Assembly (NCBI GenBank): GCA_019648995.1
Contig: BLXT01007308.1
Span: forward strand, 3,031,535 to 3,053,441
Direction of reading: 5' to 3'
Length of the DNA: 21,907 bases
Source of the DNA: Plakobranchus ocellatus
Lineage: Eukaryota > Mollusca > Gastropoda > Plakobranchidae
Every line of letters starts with the position of its first letter. The stretch's first letter is position 1. A program made the position numbers and the translations under genes. A model generated the notes under the pieces. That model worked only from the letters and a program-made list of their open reading frames with translations. It was not told the DNA's origin and searched no databases. Of the stretch, positions 1-11,370 are shown piece by piece.

Positions 1-63
<63 letters not shown>

Positions 64-72
64 TATTATTTT
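1..72. repeat. (TTA)n microsatellite
   Basis: About 24 TTA/ATT units run from the window edge with one slip near 60. The array may extend further upstream. Confidence 0.95.
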
Positions 73-569
73 ATATTACTATTGACTTATTTAAATGGCT
101 TATTATCTTTCAGACCAATCTTTAGAAACTACTGTAGCATATTGGTTAAAACAAAACGTGAAAGATGTTCTTTGAGGATACTTAATTGTACTGAGTTGAT
201 TTTTTGTTGCTGTTGTTATTAATATTTTGTTAAATGCATGAAGGTACCCTTGAATGTAGTTTTAAGCAAATAGTTATGCATGTTCGTAATAGCAATATAG
301 TAGTAAAAGATCCACACATTGCTATTTTTAACATTTTGTCAAATAAGTTGCGAACATCATAACGCATAAGTTACATTGGTGTTGAAATTTGAGAAAATAC
401 TTTAAAATATAAAAAGTATTCGAAAGGTCTAGGGCGTCAGAAATGCATTAACCTTTACGATCGTTTGTTCTATTTAACATCCTTGGCATATTAATAAAGA
501 GATCTTTTATCAGACCATTACTTTTCACCCATGTATCTATTCTTTAACGTTTTCTTATTTCAAATAAAG
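1..569 (+). other. Probable ferlin intron, upstream of first visible exon
   Basis: This is AT-rich sequence beginning in a TTA microsatellite. No segment encodes anything recognisable as the C2D domain or its C-terminal tail, which should precede the first visible exon. It is therefore read as the 3' part of an intron. The polypyrimidine-rich stretch at about 535-562 serves the acceptor at about 569. Confidence 0.6.
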
Positions 570-671
570 ATCAGTGGAGCTAAAGACATGCCGTTTTTAC
601 CCCCGAAGCGGGGAGACCTCTACATTGTGCCAAATGGCATAAGACCTGTTATGCAACGTACAGGAATTGAG
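570..671 (+). CDS. MYOF/DYSF-like: Ferlin exon 1 of window: lead-in to C2E
   Basis: It encodes fragment residues 1-34, including FLPPKRGDLYIVPNGIRP and QRTGIE. Vertebrate ferlins have a matching lead-in just before C2E, of the form PP-x-R-x-x-x-YMVP-x-x-I-(R/K)-P. The donor at 672 is a consensus gtgagt in phase 0. The 5' edge is less sure: AG dinucleotides at 568-569, 573-574 and 577-578 could all be acceptors. The first lies behind the best pyrimidine tract and gives phase 0, so it is preferred. Confidence 0.9.
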
Positions 672-1405
672 GTGAGTGTTTATTTACTTTTTTGTGTTGT
701 AAAATTTATAAGTTTTAAAACTGTTGTTTTCGTTATCTTATTTGCCACAGATTTTTTTCTCGCCTCTCCTTTCCTTTTTTTTTTTTCAGTAAAGTAGAAT
801 ATTTACTTTTTCTAGAAGATGTATGTAAAGCATGTTTATAAATATATATTTTTTTTAAATCCCTCCTTCCTATGCCTTCTTCTATAATTTAATTTGTGAA
901 GTCGAGTAGAGAAGTATTTGAAAAATTGTAACTTATTTTTTTTTTAAGTAGGGATGTAAGCTGGTTATATTTTATTTTTATTATCCAGTGACTCATTGAA
1001 AGCTACCCCATTTTGTATCAAAATGGGAAATAAATGGGGAAAATGAAAAAGGGACATTTTGAATGACGCTGCTGGATTACAACTATTTTTACCGACATAT
1101 TCCGTAAGAAACAAACGAAAGCAGAATAATTTTTGAAACATTATTTTGGTAGATAACGTTGGAAAGTTGTCTTTATGTCAGACAATAGAATTTCAGATAA
1201 TACAATTGGTCCAGGACTTTCGCTTTAGATATATAAATGCTATTTTAGATCTCTTACACCCCACAATTATTTTTTCCCATTTTATGGCACTCGTTTTGAG
1301 TAGGTATGCTCGGCGTGTGTTAATAATCATGCGATACTAAGGAAATTGTAAATATCAAAATTTATGTATGAAAGAGGATAACCTGCATGGGATGTTTTTT
1401 TCCAG
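672..1405 (+). other. Intron 1 (734 nt, phase 0)
   Basis: The donor is gtgagt, and the acceptor is a T-rich tract ending in ccag at 1405. The interior is AT-rich with homopolymer T runs at about 775-786 and 940-950. No coding segment or mobile element was recognised. Confidence 0.85.
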
Positions 1406-1567
1406 GTTCTCTGCTGGGGTGTGCGGAACATGAAACGCTACCAGCTGGCCGCTGTGACCTCACCCAGTGTCAGACTGGAGTGCGGAGGCCACGTCCTGGA
1501 CTCGAAAGTGATCAAAGATACGAAAAGGAATCCAAACTTCCCGGATAACTTGTTGTTCTTTGATGTG
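1406..1567 (+). CDS. MYOF/DYSF-like: Ferlin exon 2: first half of C2E
   Basis: It encodes fragment residues 35-88, starting VLCWGVRNMKRYQLAAVTSP and ending NLLFFDV. This is the first half of the C2E beta sandwich, including SVRLECGG. The match to the vertebrate VLAWGLRNMK-SYQLA block is unmistakable. Loop 1, between RNMKRYQ and SVRLECGG, has no aspartates, as in vertebrates, so this C2 domain probably does not bind calcium in the classical way. It is phase 0 at both ends. The donor is gtgagt at 1568, overlapping a second in-frame GTG. Confidence 0.95.
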
Positions 1568-1908
1568 GTGAGTGAGCTGTCAGTGTGTAGGGTTGGGCTA
1601 TGCAGATGTTTAGACTGGAGTGTTTGGTACTTCGTTGAATATTTTCCAAAGCAAAATTTTTGTCATCGTTGCTGTCCCAAAGAATAATTTTATATTGTTT
1701 GAGACTGTCTTATTTGCTTTATATTGCTTGCCCTCCTGATTGTCTTGTCCTTCATCTGCTAATGTCACTTTTTCTTCTAACGCTCTATAGCTATGCATCT
1801 GCTGCAAGCGTTTTGACATAGACTTGGCAATTTACAATGATCTAAAACGTCTATTAAAGAATAATGAATTACCAAATATATTAACTAGCGTTACTTGTTC
1901 ATTCTCAG
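1568..1908 (+). other. Intron 2 (341 nt, phase 0)
   Basis: The donor is gtgagt and the acceptor is a pyrimidine-rich tract ending ctcag at 1908. A plausible branch sequence (ttaact) lies at about 1881-1886. A reverse-strand open frame across 1610-1819 has no recognisable motif and is treated as chance. Confidence 0.85.
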
Positions 1909-2062
1909 ATGCTCCCTAGAGAGGAGCTCTACATGCCACCGATGAATATCCGTGTGAAAGACCATCGCCAGTTTGGCCGGAAGCCCACGGTGGGCGTTCA
2001 CATCCTCAGATCGCTTGGAAGGTTCCGCGTCGACGCGAATAACATGCTGGGACCCTCATTGA
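1909..2062 (+). CDS. MYOF/DYSF-like: Ferlin exon 3: second half of C2E
   Basis: It encodes fragment residues 89-139 plus one base of the next codon. It opens with MLPREELYMPPMNIRVKDHR and continues QFGRKPTVG, matching the conserved MLPREELY/DHRQFGRKPVVG block of the C2E C-terminal strands. RSLGRFRVD closes the domain. The domain thus covers about residues 33-130 of the fragment. The donor is gtgagt at 2063, giving phase 1. Reading on past it soon runs into unrelated intron sequence. Confidence 0.95.
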
Positions 2063-4325
2063 GTGAGTGCAGGATATTTTCAATCAATGAGTTTGAGTTG
2101 CTGACATCAAGATTCTCAAATGATTCTTATTTTAAAGTGACTGATATCGGTGTTCAAAATAATTTTGGCTATCCATGTGCAGTAGTGTGACTCTAGTATT
2201 GAAAAGCATGTACTATGTGAACTATGACAGATGAGTGTAACTTTATATTTTATGAGGTTGTAAAACCTTTGGACATTTTATGTCAGCTGGTAGACGCATA
2301 AAACTTAATTAAAAAGGTAGCTAGAAAGTGAACAAAATTGTGGCAAGGCTGAAGAATGATCGATACTCCAATGGAGAAATAAAAAATAAAATAAAGTTCG
2401 TTAATCAACTTCTTTTTCCAGATCTGGTACGTTATAACTGATCAACATATTTTGCATTAATTAAAATGCCAAAGTTTTGGGCAATTTTGTTTTTAAATTT
2501 TGGTTCGTGAAATTCCTGGTTTCATGAAACACTTGCTTAGAAACTCAGTATTATATTGAGTTATCTTCTTTCGAATATTCAATGACAGTTAAAGAGACGA
2601 ATCTTCTATTCTCGAACCTGGCGTTCGGGCTTGGCCGGGAACATGCAAAATCCCGGGTTTGACAATCCCGAGAATGATGCATTGGGATCGATGGCGTTCG
2701 AACAAGGAACACCAATGTTATGTGCATTTAAAAATCTGGAAGAATGCGGAGGTCTTTTTAATTTTAAGTCACATTAGCGTAGCTCTGGGAGTGGCAAAGC
2801 AATGATATCTTTGGCTTTTTTCTCTCTCACATTGACTGCTACATGTTAACTTTTACTGTGGAAATCACACCACTCCCGAACGGCATTTTCTTAAATTATC
2901 GAAGATCAAAGCATTGATAAAAAAACAATGAGAGATTGAGACCGCAGTTTTAGGAATAGAACACAATTTTTAAAATGTTTGTTGCGAGTAATATGTTTAA
3001 ACAGAAAGCTACACATTTTCTGATATTGTTCTTTTAACGTTTTTACATCCCTAATTATTATTCTAACAGTTTAAAAGAAGCACGTATGCCGTTAGATGAC
3101 TTTCCAAAAAAAGATAAAGCAAAGTCCTCCCAATACCCACCTTGTTTCCCGTTCTCCTCATTTCAATTCTTTTTGAACAGATGTGGCTGATATTAACTAT
3201 GAAGTGTGAAAATACTACATGTTATAGACCTGGATATATTATTGAGTGTGAAATAAACGAGAGCTTGGGTTGTGAAACCGGATGCAGATGGTTAAAAATG
3301 CCAATGGGATAGGCAAATGTGTGAAAACAGGCAGTATCTTAATAGAGTATAATACCTTTACCTTGTTTATCGAAGGATATAGTGTCAGACCACCTACTTC
3401 TACATTTGTGTAACCAAAATATGTCTAAAACATGGTCTGAGGATCAAAACTCACTTATCTTGATAAAGCGAAAAATAATCACAAATAGTTTGAACGTGGA
3501 AAATCAACTAAAACAGTAAGTTTTTACGTCTTTTCATCAACACCCTTGTAGCAGTGCTCCTCTAGTAGATCTGTTTTTCGAAACGCAATTTTAGGATAAA
3601 GTTGAAATGATGAAAATACAAAGAGGATGTGACCCGTAATGAGCTAAAATCATTTGAATAGTCTTAGTCATGAGGAACAACGATAGATACTCCCACTGGC
3701 AGAGGATCATCCTCTGTTATCCAATTTTATTTTTGAAAATTGACTCTGAAAACGATTGTTTATATTTTTGCCGCTTGCTATGATAGCAAACTCCTAATTT
3801 TGTTTTTCAAATGAAATGCATTATATTTGTAAAAGAAAAAAGCAAACATTAAGAACGATGCAAGTTTCGGAGGCAGGGCTAACCTGGAAAAGACATCCAT
3901 ACTGTTTTATTACTTATGCATCTGCATAGAGTGTTTCGTCAAAATTATCCCAGGGTCTTCCTGTCTCACATAAAAATTATGCCCTTCTGCTATTTCGCCT
4001 CTTATAATCGAGGTAAGACCTAAAGCATTTTATTAAAATTGATATTATCCACTGTGACACCTCAAATTTTATTTCACGCATGAGATGTGGCGATTCAAGG
4101 TGCTGGCTTACAACGATTTTTCCGCAAAATGTCTCATATTTTGGCTTGTTTTCTCCACACTATAGAGGCGAGCCATTTCATTTAAATCGTTTTTGTAGTA
4201 TGATTGTATAGGGTTAATATAAAAAAAAATATGTTCCCCATTTTAAATTCCAATGTTTATTGAGGTGCAAAAGGATTGAACAACAATATTCATAGCATCC
4301 TTTTTTTTAATCCCTTACTTTCAAG
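2063..4325 (+). other. Intron 3 (2263 nt, phase 1)
   Basis: This long AT-rich intron has a poorly conserved interior. A small GC-richer patch at about 2600-2720 has a SINE-like look and is listed separately. The acceptor follows a T-rich tract at about 4300-4321. No further exon was recognised, although the linker it interrupts is variable enough that a short exon could be missed. Confidence 0.75.
2608..2760 (+). repeat. Possible tRNA-derived SINE fragment
   Basis: A GC-rich island in an AT-rich intron contains a B-box-like element, cccgggtttgacaatcccg, at about 2652-2670, followed by gagaatgatgcatt. The 7-bp arms attctcg (2608-2614) and cgagaat (2669-2675) are inverted copies. No clear A box, tail or target-site duplication is seen, so this may be chance. 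Confidence 0.25.
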
Positions 4326-4510
4326 TGGAGCTTCCAGGTGCTGATACCGCCAAGGCCTTGGGCGACGGGTTAGGCGCCTCCTCAGGCCAGAAGAAGAGCA
4401 TGGCCAGTGAAAAGGGGGAGGGGCCGGCCCCTGATGCGACTCAGGCTCTCACTGCAGGAGATGTGGTGGTGGACATTCCGCCGGAGGAAGCAGCTGAGGG
4501 CAATGAAAAG
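4326..4510 (+). CDS. MYOF/DYSF-like: Ferlin exon 4: start of the C2E-C2F linker
   Basis: It encodes fragment residues 140-201. The split first codon a+tg is completed from exon 3. The sequence is rich in Gly, Ala, Ser and Lys and probably disordered until AGDVVVDIPPEEAAEG, which lines up with the vertebrate DVLIDIDDKEP / DIVIEMEDTKP segment. The acceptor is ttcaag at 4325. A second AG 12 nt on (4336-4337, cttccag) keeps the same phase and could be an alternative acceptor that removes four residues. The donor is gtaaaa at 4511, phase 0. Confidence 0.88.
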
Positions 4511-4650
4511 GTAAAATGTTCAACAGCATGGGTGGAAGTGAAACGGAAAAATGTTAGGCAATTCGAGAGGCAATGAAAAAGAAAACAAAACCGTCAAGCT
4601 ATTTGGGACACCTCATGGTGTAGAACGATGGCAAGAATAAGCACCATGAA

Positions 4651-4672
4651 ATCATGCTGCTGCTGCTGCTGC
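4651..4672. repeat. Short (GCT)n run
   Basis: About seven GCT/CTG units are followed by gataatgataac. Confidence 0.8.
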
Positions 4673-4896
4673 TGATAATGATAACAAGCCCCTGTGCTTC
4701 AGAGGGTCAATATATGGCGAAGTTTATGCTTTTTTTTTTTCTACCACGTGCTATGCATAGGATATTATGATAATGACATAGACCGGGATAGTAAGGTCTT
4801 TCAAATAATTCATAAGAAAGTAGACAATGAAGAAAAAATTGTAATGCAGTAATGTGAAAATAGTTTCGAATTATCCAAAGATAAATTAATGAGAAA

Positions 4897-5003
4897 GCGC
4901 AGGGAACTCTAGCGGTTTTTCTATAAAATAGATATTGGGTTCAAACCCAGAGTTATCTCCTATTAAGCTTTGCCAAGAATTAGCGTTCAATAAATAAAGA
5001 AAG
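4897..5003 (+). repeat. Possible tRNA-derived SINE fragment
   Basis: The sequence gggttcaaaccc at about 4937-4948 resembles a tRNA T-arm and RNA polymerase III B box, able to form a short stem around ttcaaa. The downstream ttcaataaataaag could be an A-rich tail. The expected A box about 35 nt upstream is not convincing. Confidence 0.25.
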
Positions 5004-5477
5004 GCATGAGTGTTTTATTTTGGTCAAAACTATCATGAAAGTAATCTATTCACAAAATGATGGTAATGCAAAGAGTCGTGTTGGGAAAGAAATGAAATAG
5101 TATTAATTTTCTTTTCTTTTTGCCCTTCTAAAAGCTGTCCCATTTGGCTAGTGGTGATTACATTTTTTTCCATTGTGCTGAAATATAAATTACATTTATT
5201 GTTACGATTTTGCTTTACTTAGATATTGTATTTCCATCTTGCTCGCTCTCATTCTCTATCATGTGCATATCAAAAACAGTTTATATTGACTATTGTATAT
5301 CTTTTTCTACTTTGTCGGCAGGGACTGTTATATACTTCAAATAATTGTTATTTTCAAATATGCTTCATTTTTTTATAACTCTATGAAGATCCTTATTATA
5401 GCCTATTTAACATTGCTTTTTGACATTTTGCTGTATTAAAAATAAACTAGATCTGCAACTATAAGACTAAGAATAAA

Positions 5478-5551
5478 CATAGTGATGATGGTGATGATAA
5501 TCATAAAATAACAGTAATAATAATGATAATAATAATATTAAAAATAATAAT

Positions 5552-5622
<71 letters not shown>

Positions 5623-5663
5623 TGATGATGATGATGATGGTGGTAGTATCACTGTAATCATAC

Positions 5664-5745
<82 letters not shown>

Positions 5746-5785
5746 GTCATCATCATCATTATCATCATCTCCATTATTATTATTC
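5478..5785. repeat. Compound trinucleotide array (GAT/AAT/AAC ... ATT/CAT)
   Basis: The order on the + strand is GAT-rich, AAT, AAC, AAT and GAT, then a short unique middle at about 5640-5664, then a long ATT run to about 5740 and CAT/ATC units. The second half is roughly the reverse complement of the first, so the array is a large imperfect inverted repeat. Confidence 0.9.
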
Positions 5786-5863
5786 TGTAATCTTAAAAAA
5801 AAAATGAGCATCCACTGTCCTTAAAACCTTTGCACTTAATACTTAATATTCATCTTTATGTAG

Positions 5864-5893
5864 AAAAAAAAGAAAGTTCCTGAGAAAAAAAGC
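5864..5893 (+). CDS. MYOF/DYSF-like: Ferlin exon 5: 30-nt lysine-rich microexon
   Basis: It encodes fragment residues 202-211, KKKKVPEKKS. It is bounded by a tag acceptor at 5863 and a strong gtaagt donor at 5894, phase 0 at both ends. Otoferlin has a lysine run in the same linker, just before its DWWSK motif, which supports the call. The likely role is a basic, flexible linker segment that could touch acidic lipid. It is too short for homology alone to prove, and since it is symmetric it may be an optional exon. Confidence 0.65.
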
Positions 5894-7754
5894 GTAAGTG
5901 GCGCGTGGCTAAATGTTGCCACTTGATTTACTTGAGCTTATTAAGACTCTACATTTTACACAAAAGCACCAGGGTTTTTTTTTAAGTCAATGGAGCTTAC
6001 AAAAGCACTATAGCTTATGAAGGCGCACGAGCACCACAGGCAATAGGGCATCAGTTTTCTACAGGTTTGTGGAGCTAGATTTAAAGCTGGAACAATAATG
6101 GGACTCTACTTGCACATCTTGAAAGACCTGGCACATTATTTTTTGGAGATCGCTGTAAATCAAGTCCCTGAAATAAATTTTCTCAGCTCATTTAAAAAAG
6201 AAAAAACAAAACAAATATGTCCTTTGCTTTGTGTTACTTCCATTTTTCTACACAACTGTTAAATGTTTCTCAGGCAAGTTATATTCGGCCTGTAATCACT
6301 TTCAGTTATACATGCACTACCTGTTTTTTCTCAATGTTGTATTTTAAAACGGCACAGATCTTTCAAACACTGCTTTATTTCATATTTTTGGTTTCTTACT
6401 ATTCAATAACAATATTTACAATGAAATCAATCCACTTAATATTATTATCAAATGGTAGGTGTCTTTTTTTTTTTTTTTTTTTTTCATAATTTCTATCGGC
6501 GTTATTGGAAACAATTTGAAAATATCGTGGCTTTTAGGTTGCGAGCAACACCAAAAATGGCTGTTTAATAAAGACGGAATTGGTTTCAAAATAATAAATC
6601 AATTTAGTAACACAATATCTTTGATAATTAAATCCAAATTTTAGTTTGAGTCCGCAAGGTACATATATTTTTTACCTTTACCTTAAAACAAGAACATTTT
6701 GCATAAAACATTTTTATATAAAAATTCAGGAAACTATAGAGATCATTTCGCTTTAAAAATATTTATTTTAGCTTACCCAGTGCAATTTAAAATACAATGA
6801 AAATCGGTTACTTAAAATCATGTTGGTAAAACCATGTATTTTGGTTTAAAAGTTTTTTTAAAGTGCACGGCAATATCTTAACTTCGTAGACAAGTTGCGC
6901 AGTCAAAATCTCTTCTTTCCTTTACTCATATTTTCGTACTTGTCCCTGGATTCAAATATGTAGGCCATAGATTTCTCATTTGATTTTTCAATGACAAAGA
7001 GAGATAGATTTTTGTTGTTTGCATGATGCACTGTAAATGTAAAGCAGATTATGATTACATTTAATTTATCACAAAAGACTTCTTCGGCTGTGTTCATTCG
7101 AAACGTAGCCATAAGCATGAGCATACTTTATTTATTAATGAGTTGTTTTTTTCCTCTTCACTGATGTGTTTCTTCCTTTACTGATTTTAATTCGACGATG
7201 AAAACCAGATTCGCTGACGAAAACAACTTAATAAGATCAGCCACATGTTTTTATAGGACAATATAAAAGTGTTCTGAACCTCAAACAACGCCAATAAGAA
7301 GATATACTTGAATTAAATTATTCGGAACGATACTAATCAAGTAATATTAATGATTATCTGGGTACCAACACGAAAGAAATATGATAAAATTAATAGTATT
7401 AAGAGCAATCGCCCAAATAATTATCTCCAGTAGTCTGACTTTTTTTCGTCTAGATGTCCTTTCCATAAATTGAAATGCGAACATCACGTGCTTTCTTTTT
7501 CTAAATCATTTTATTTATTTTGTAGGGCACTCATCATTTTGTTTACGCCAAGCCGTAAAAACATGAAATGTAGGATATTTAGTGAGCAAAAATAGAAACA
7601 GAAAACAAAAACAAAAACAAACAAAACAATTTGTCTCTTACGGGTAAACAGCTGGTGGAGTCCGAAAGCATTCTTGTTTCGATTTCATTCTTTATGTGAT
7701 TTTTTTTTAATTTAAACTGCATATACGATTATTTTTAATTTATGCAAGTAACGG

Positions 7755-10300
7755 GAGACTATGCAGTTTGTGCTTAGGCGACTCTGTGGCTGACGTCGAG
7801 TAGTTTACCTCAAAGCTGCTTGATGCGGCAGGTCGTCCATATCCAGTGCCCTGGTTTACCCAGGAATGTAGACAGGCTCTCTAGGAAAAGAAAAGGGCTC
7901 AAAGAAAATATTTTTAAGACACCTTCGATCGAAAGAGCCTTACAACAAACATTTTCTGCTTTCAGAATTAAAAAAAAAATTAAATTGATAAATCAATGAC
8001 TCTGCAGCAGGTCCTGATGGTGTAAACTATCAGTACCTGAGGCACCGTCCTACACCCTGCCTGCATATCTCTCTTAAAATTTTCAACATTTGGATTACCG
8101 GAGACATTCCTCCTCCTTCATGAAGAGAGGCTTCGATGGTTCGAATTCCAAAACCCGGGAAGAATCTTTCAGATCCCTCTAACCACAGACCCATTACGCT
8201 CTCAAACTGCTTGTGCAAGACCCTCGAGAGACTGGTTAATGACCGACTGGTCCATTTGTCTGAGCCCAGAAACTTACCCTTGCTGTCAAAGATTCAGCGC
8301 TATTATAAGGAAGGATCATAGCATATTGGATGACATTGGTCAAGTGTGACACTTTCAAGGCTTTTGCTTAAAAAAAATTAAAAAAAAAAAAAGTTCTGTC
8401 AGTTTTTCAACCTTCAAAAAGCTTATGAAAATAAGAAATTCTAAAAGACCTATTCGACCTCAATCTGAGGGGCAGACTGCCCATTTTTATTTCAAATTTT
8501 CTAAAAGATGGACATTTTAAAGTTAAAGCGCAGCACACGTTTTTTTCTTCCCACCACCTTTGTCACCTATGTTTTTTAACTTAAAAATAAAGAACATAAT
8601 TGATTGTGTATATAAAAAAAGAGAATACCTCTTAGATGGTTTTTGCCATTTACGCTGGAGGAAAACACCTGCAACATTTTGAGCGCACCGTCCAACTGTG
8701 TATTAATAATGTTCAGAAGTGGATCTCTGAGAACGGTGTGAGATTTTCGGTTTCGAAGACCAGCTGTGTCCATTTTCACCGACAAAGAATTTACACTGAG
8801 CTTACCCTTCATCTGGACGACAAGCCGATCCCGGTGAAGGGTGAGGCAAAAATTTAAGGGGTCGTTTTCGACCAAAGGCTGAATTTTCAAAGCCACTTTT
8901 TAAATTTAAAAAAGAAATGCAGTTATTTTACTTACTTACGCTTTGTGGGTCATACGAAATGGGATGCGGATAGAGCCACTCTTTTAGAACTTGACCGCAT
9001 CCTACACCGGTCCAAATTACGTATCTATTGTATATGGATCGACCAAAAAAAAAAAAAAATCAACAAAGAACATGTCATGAGAGCCTTGAACTCTGTATAT
9101 CATTAATGTCTTTCAGAGCATCGTCTATTAAAAGCTTGTACGCCGAGCCTCGAGAACCCTCCGTTGAGCATCGGCGTACCAAGCTAGCTTTTAAATTTTA
9201 TTTATTGAAATTGAAGTCTCTTCCTCAAAATCCGTGCCATAATCCTATTTTCTAGTCTCTATTTTTACACAGCACTATATCAGAGCCAAATCTCATTTCT
9301 CGTACTTTAACACAATGAAGAATTCTGAAATTAATTTTCACAATATTGACAACCAGTGTGTACAGTCTTCTACACCTTTGGACTAGCAACATATAGACTG
9401 AATTTTCGCTATATAAGCAAAAGAAGGACACCAGTGCGGTGGCCTACCAAAATGGGTTTTAAGAATAAAAGAACAATTTTTAAGTCATTATGCCGTTTAC
9501 ACTGATCGCTCTATATTGGAGCAAAAGCTTGCAGCTACAAATCCATTTTCAAGATCGCCCAGAAGGCAGTTCCAAGGCAGTGCACCATAGAGATGGATCT
9601 CCTTTTTTTGGCGCCGGCTTGAAGCAATAGATTTTCTCATCATTGCTAAAACTTTGTTATTTGTCGTGATAGCCTGTCGGCCTTACGGGCTATTCGAAAG
9701 AAAAATTTCAAAACTAAAGATATCATGTGCCTATACCATTTATTCGGAAAATGTGCAGCTTGTGTTCACATCTCTTTGTCTGGATTCCTGCTCACGTAGG
9801 CATCTGAGGGAATGAGAATGTAGACAAACTTGCATGGGTGATCTAAACAGAGTTTTATCCCCACAAAAACTCATTTGTTGGTCCGATCTTAAACCTAAAG
9901 TAAACGCATACATACATCTACACCATTTGGCAAGAAAATTGTGATTTTTAGGAAGCAAACAAGCTCCATGAGGTATTCCCCAACTTGGGAAAAGACCTCA
10001 GCAAAAGAAGTGACGGAGCAAATAGAAAACGAGAGACGGTAATGTGTAGGCTTTGGGTGGGCCACACATGGCTCACCCAGAGCTACCTTTTAAAAAATGA
10101 GTAACAGCCTTTTTGCCACGCTTGCAGCAGCCTCTACACTGTCCGGCATATTTTAGTTGAATGCCCAGACTTTCAAGTCATCAGAGGTAAATACTACAAT
10201 GTGATTGATATGTACAGACTTTTCTGAGAGATCAAACCCTCTCGCAAAGTGGGTTGCTTGAAGGAACTTGGTGTCAATAGAAATATTTGAGGCTTTGAAC
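7755..10300 (+). mobile_element. Decayed Jockey-like LINE, 5'-truncated
   Basis: ORF2 remnants occur in the right order in shifting frames: the endonuclease-RT bridge with PVPWFTQECRQAL (about 7845-7885), AGPDGVNYQYL (8007-8040), IPKPGKN and NHRPITL (8140-8205), a FKDG-type fragment LRGRLPIFISNFLKDGHF (8465-8520), a degraded YVDD box at about 8630-8650, CINNVQKWISENGVRFSVSK (8696-8760), KSLYAEPREPSVEHRR (9130-9177), the RNase H HYAVYTD (9487-9507) and WIPAHVG (9781-9800), and a C-x2-C-x7-H-x4-C knuckle (about 10114-10167). Stops and frameshifts are numerous, and part of the region between bridge and RT is missing. The apurinic endonuclease is absent, as expected for 5' truncation. It lies in sense with the ferlin gene. 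No poly-A tail or target-site duplication is clear. Confidence 0.88.
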
Positions 10301-10578
10301 AGATTCCTTTAAAAATTTTTCTTCATACGCCCAGTTAGATTTTGAATGGATTTTTACTTTTGTTTTAATTTGCCTAAGCAACTGATAATAGCCTATGAGA
10401 GAAAATGAATGAACAGAATCCCTGAGATCACCGATAAATGGTGGACTGGATATACCCATAGTCAATTCAATCAATCATTTTTCTATTGTGCCCTTGTGCT
10501 ACCAAAAGGAATTCCTGGTTCGACTGGCACAATTTGACAAAAAACAGTTTAACCAGCTGGTGAGCCTCCTGTAACTCA

Positions 10579-10594
10579 CCCCCCCCCCCCCCCC
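10579..10594. repeat. C16 homopolymer
   Basis: Sixteen cytosines in a row are followed by C-rich sequence, about 280 nt after the last recognisable LINE coding remnant. The LINE's untranslated tail may extend to here, but that is not shown. Confidence 0.9.
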
Positions 10595-11241
10595 ACATCC
10601 CCACCCCTTTTTTCCTGCTTTTTTTCCTTCTTGTATTTGCCTTCGCTTCAATCGCTCTGCCCCGCCCCCTTTGTTTTTCTTTTTTTAAATTAGTTTTTTA
10701 TGTTTTTGTTTTTTGTTTTTGCTAGACTCACGGATCTAGAGTATTTTGAAGCATTTCTCATTAGTAAAATATAATCAGGCAAAGCATCAATGCATCTGAC
10801 GGCTTAAGAAAATAATTGTGTTTATTGTGACCTTGTCCTTAGGAGCTTCAAATCATGTCTCAAAAGATGATAGACGAGACGATGAAAGTTAGTGATTATT
10901 TTTTAAGGCTTCTGGTAAATGACTTTTTTGTCAAAACAATCAGTCTGTTTTTGTTTTGTTTTTTAAATAACGAAACCCTAATAAAATTCCATTGACCTTA
11001 AAATGTCTAGTCTAATGAGGTTAGACAGTCTGATCTAAATAACATGTTTTATAGAGTCGTGCCTTTGTCTATCAAACTTTATTTTGTGTTCGGCAGTTCT
11101 AATTATTGACGTCACATGGCCCCACTAATCCGATGACATTTTGGGGTCTAGTGAAGTCATTATAATCATCCTTCAGTTTCGTCGTAATGTCCATCGCCGA
11201 GCTTTTGCTTTTGCCAATTTTCAGGTCCTTATCATTCAATT

Positions 11242-11370
11242 AATCTATTATCTATCTATCTATGTATACATCTGTATGTACACACACATCCACACACACA
11301 TATATAAATATAATATGATTATTACATATGCATATATGTATGTGTTTGTATGAATAAACACATATAAATG
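11242..11370. repeat. Mixed TATC/CA/TA microsatellite
   Basis: Short TATC units pass into CACACA and then TATA/TATG-rich sequence. It is imperfect and of low complexity. Confidence 0.8.

Larger units (their letters stand above)
4511..5863 (+). other. Intron 4 (1353 nt, phase 0)
   Basis: It holds a short GCT run near 4651, a weak SINE-like spot near 4900 and the large trinucleotide array at 5478-5785. The acceptor ends tatgtag at 5863. The rest is AT-rich with nothing recognisable. Confidence 0.75.

Noticed and set aside
4937-4948. A functional tRNA gene
   Set aside because: Only a T-arm-like word is present. The acceptor, D and anticodon stems cannot be drawn.
5467-5811. Reverse-strand 114-codon frame rich in Asn and Leu
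   Set aside because: It is a translation of trinucleotide repeats only, with no unique domain.
6903-7124. Reverse-strand 73-codon frame in intron 5
   Set aside because: It has no recognisable motif, and short frames of this size are expected by chance.
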